Positions 63,744 to 64,000 of a stretch of 64,000 nt of DNA are shown piece by piece. The notes beneath the pieces were generated by a model. It saw nothing but the letters and a program-made list of their open reading frames with translations, made no database searches and was not told the origin of the DNA. Position 1 is the stretch's first letter; each line of letters begins with the position of its first letter. The stretch comes from Cyclobacteriaceae bacterium (GTDB taxonomy: Bacteria > Bacteroidota > Bacteroidia > Cytophagales > Cyclobacteriaceae), in the NCBI GenBank assembly GCA_028285685.1, contig JANQOR010000038.1, positions 62,001-126,000 of the forward strand. The letters are read 5' to 3'. The translations under genes and the position numbers were made by a program.

Positions 63744-64000
63744 TCATTCAAGTCTGACGTTCGAGACACTGCTTCCTGCCGGGACCATTGGAAACACATT
63801 TTCTTCTTTTTCTACCACAACCTCTAGAAGTGATGGCCCATTGTTTGAGAGCCAATTTTGTATAGCCAGATCTAAATCCTCCCTTTCGGATACTCTCTGA
63901 GCGGATATGTTGTAGCTCTTTGCCAGGGCGACGAAATCCGGATTTGCCATTTCAGTAAAGGAATATCTTCGTTCAAAGAATAATTCTTGCCATTGACGAA
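63744..64000 (-). CDS. ilvB: Acetolactate synthase large subunit, C-terminal end (start outside window)
   Basis: Only the last ~85 residues are present. The frame is open to the window edge: RQWQELFFERRYSFTEMANPDF, then VALAKSYNISAQRV and GPSLLEVVVEKEENVFPMVPAG. This is the end of the ThDP-binding C-terminal domain of acetolactate synthase, catalytic in the first shared step of valine and isoleucine synthesis. An internal ATG at 63950 is not the start. It is followed at once by ilvN. Confidence 0.92.
   Translation of the reverse strand, partial: RQWQELFFERRYSFTEMANPDFVALAKSYNISAQRVSEREDLDLAIQNWLSNNGPSLLEVVVEKEENVFPMVPAGSSVSNVRLE

Overview
The window is chromosomal DNA from a member of the Bacteroidota, most likely a marine Cytophagales-type gliding or filamentous bacterium. 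The call rests on the end of sprA (gliding/type IX secretion) next to gcvH, a GLPGLI protein paired with a TonB-dependent receptor, a type IX (Por) sorting tail, an 82-residue epsilon subunit in an isolated atpD-atpC pair, RNase Y next to zapA and pheT, and many -7 boxes of the Bacteroidota form TAnnTTTG. Species cannot be told from the sequence alone. No tRNA, rRNA, CRISPR array, intact insertion sequence or prophage was seen; most of the window is ordinary core genome.

Layout. 1-2.3 kb: 3' end of sprA, gcvH, a TonB-like energy transducer. 2.3-5.7 kb (minus): an acyltransferase and a large membrane/TPR protein. 5.8-11.3 kb (plus): NatA/NatB-type ABC exporter, a histidine kinase, atpD-atpC. 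11.3-18.1 kb: secreted alpha/beta hydrolase, GLPGLI protein plus TonB-dependent receptor, then a three-gene ECF sigma cassette with overlapping frames. 18.1-24.4 kb (minus): pabC-like lyase, M14 carboxypeptidase, pabB, a small membrane protein, RluA-type pseudouridine synthase, prfC, a small membrane-anchored protein. 24.5-27.2 kb: two divergent paralogues of unknown function around a 60-residue membrane protein. 27.3-33.2 kb: dnaK with a sigma-54-like promoter, about 490 bp of structured non-coding DNA, then a tiny sorting-domain protein translationally coupled to a secreted G8-domain protein. 33.2-42.3 kb: hybrid sensor kinase, remnant of another kinase, rRNA methyltransferase, SixA-like phosphatase, two large metallopeptidases. 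42.3-48.1 kb: a cluster with two secreted TIKI/EreA/TraB-like proteins, a CPBP-like membrane protein and two membrane-anchored transcription factors (AraC and LytTR type). 48.1-52.5 kb: queG, a Cu/Zn-SOD-like lipoprotein, ada, a frameshifted GIY-YIG gene, lysA. 52.7-59.6 kb (minus): lipoprotein, rny, zapA, coiled-coil protein, pheT, DUF1684 protein, radC, rpsT. 59.7-64 kb: zinc-dependent phospholipase-like protein, then the minus-strand ilvB-ilvN-ilvC-ilvA cluster followed by a possible 42-residue membrane protein.

Most noteworthy non-gene signals: four copies of a TGTCTGAAAT-type repeat arranged as two pairs with exact 21-bp periods just upstream of the LytTR regulator; two decayed genes (GIY-YIG endonuclease with a one-base loss in an A run, and the tail of a histidine kinase); the sigma-54-like element before dnaK; and paired hairpins/palindromes upstream of the G8 gene. 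No wholly new defence or biosynthetic system was recognised; the best candidate for an undescribed module is the 42.3-48.1 kb cluster.
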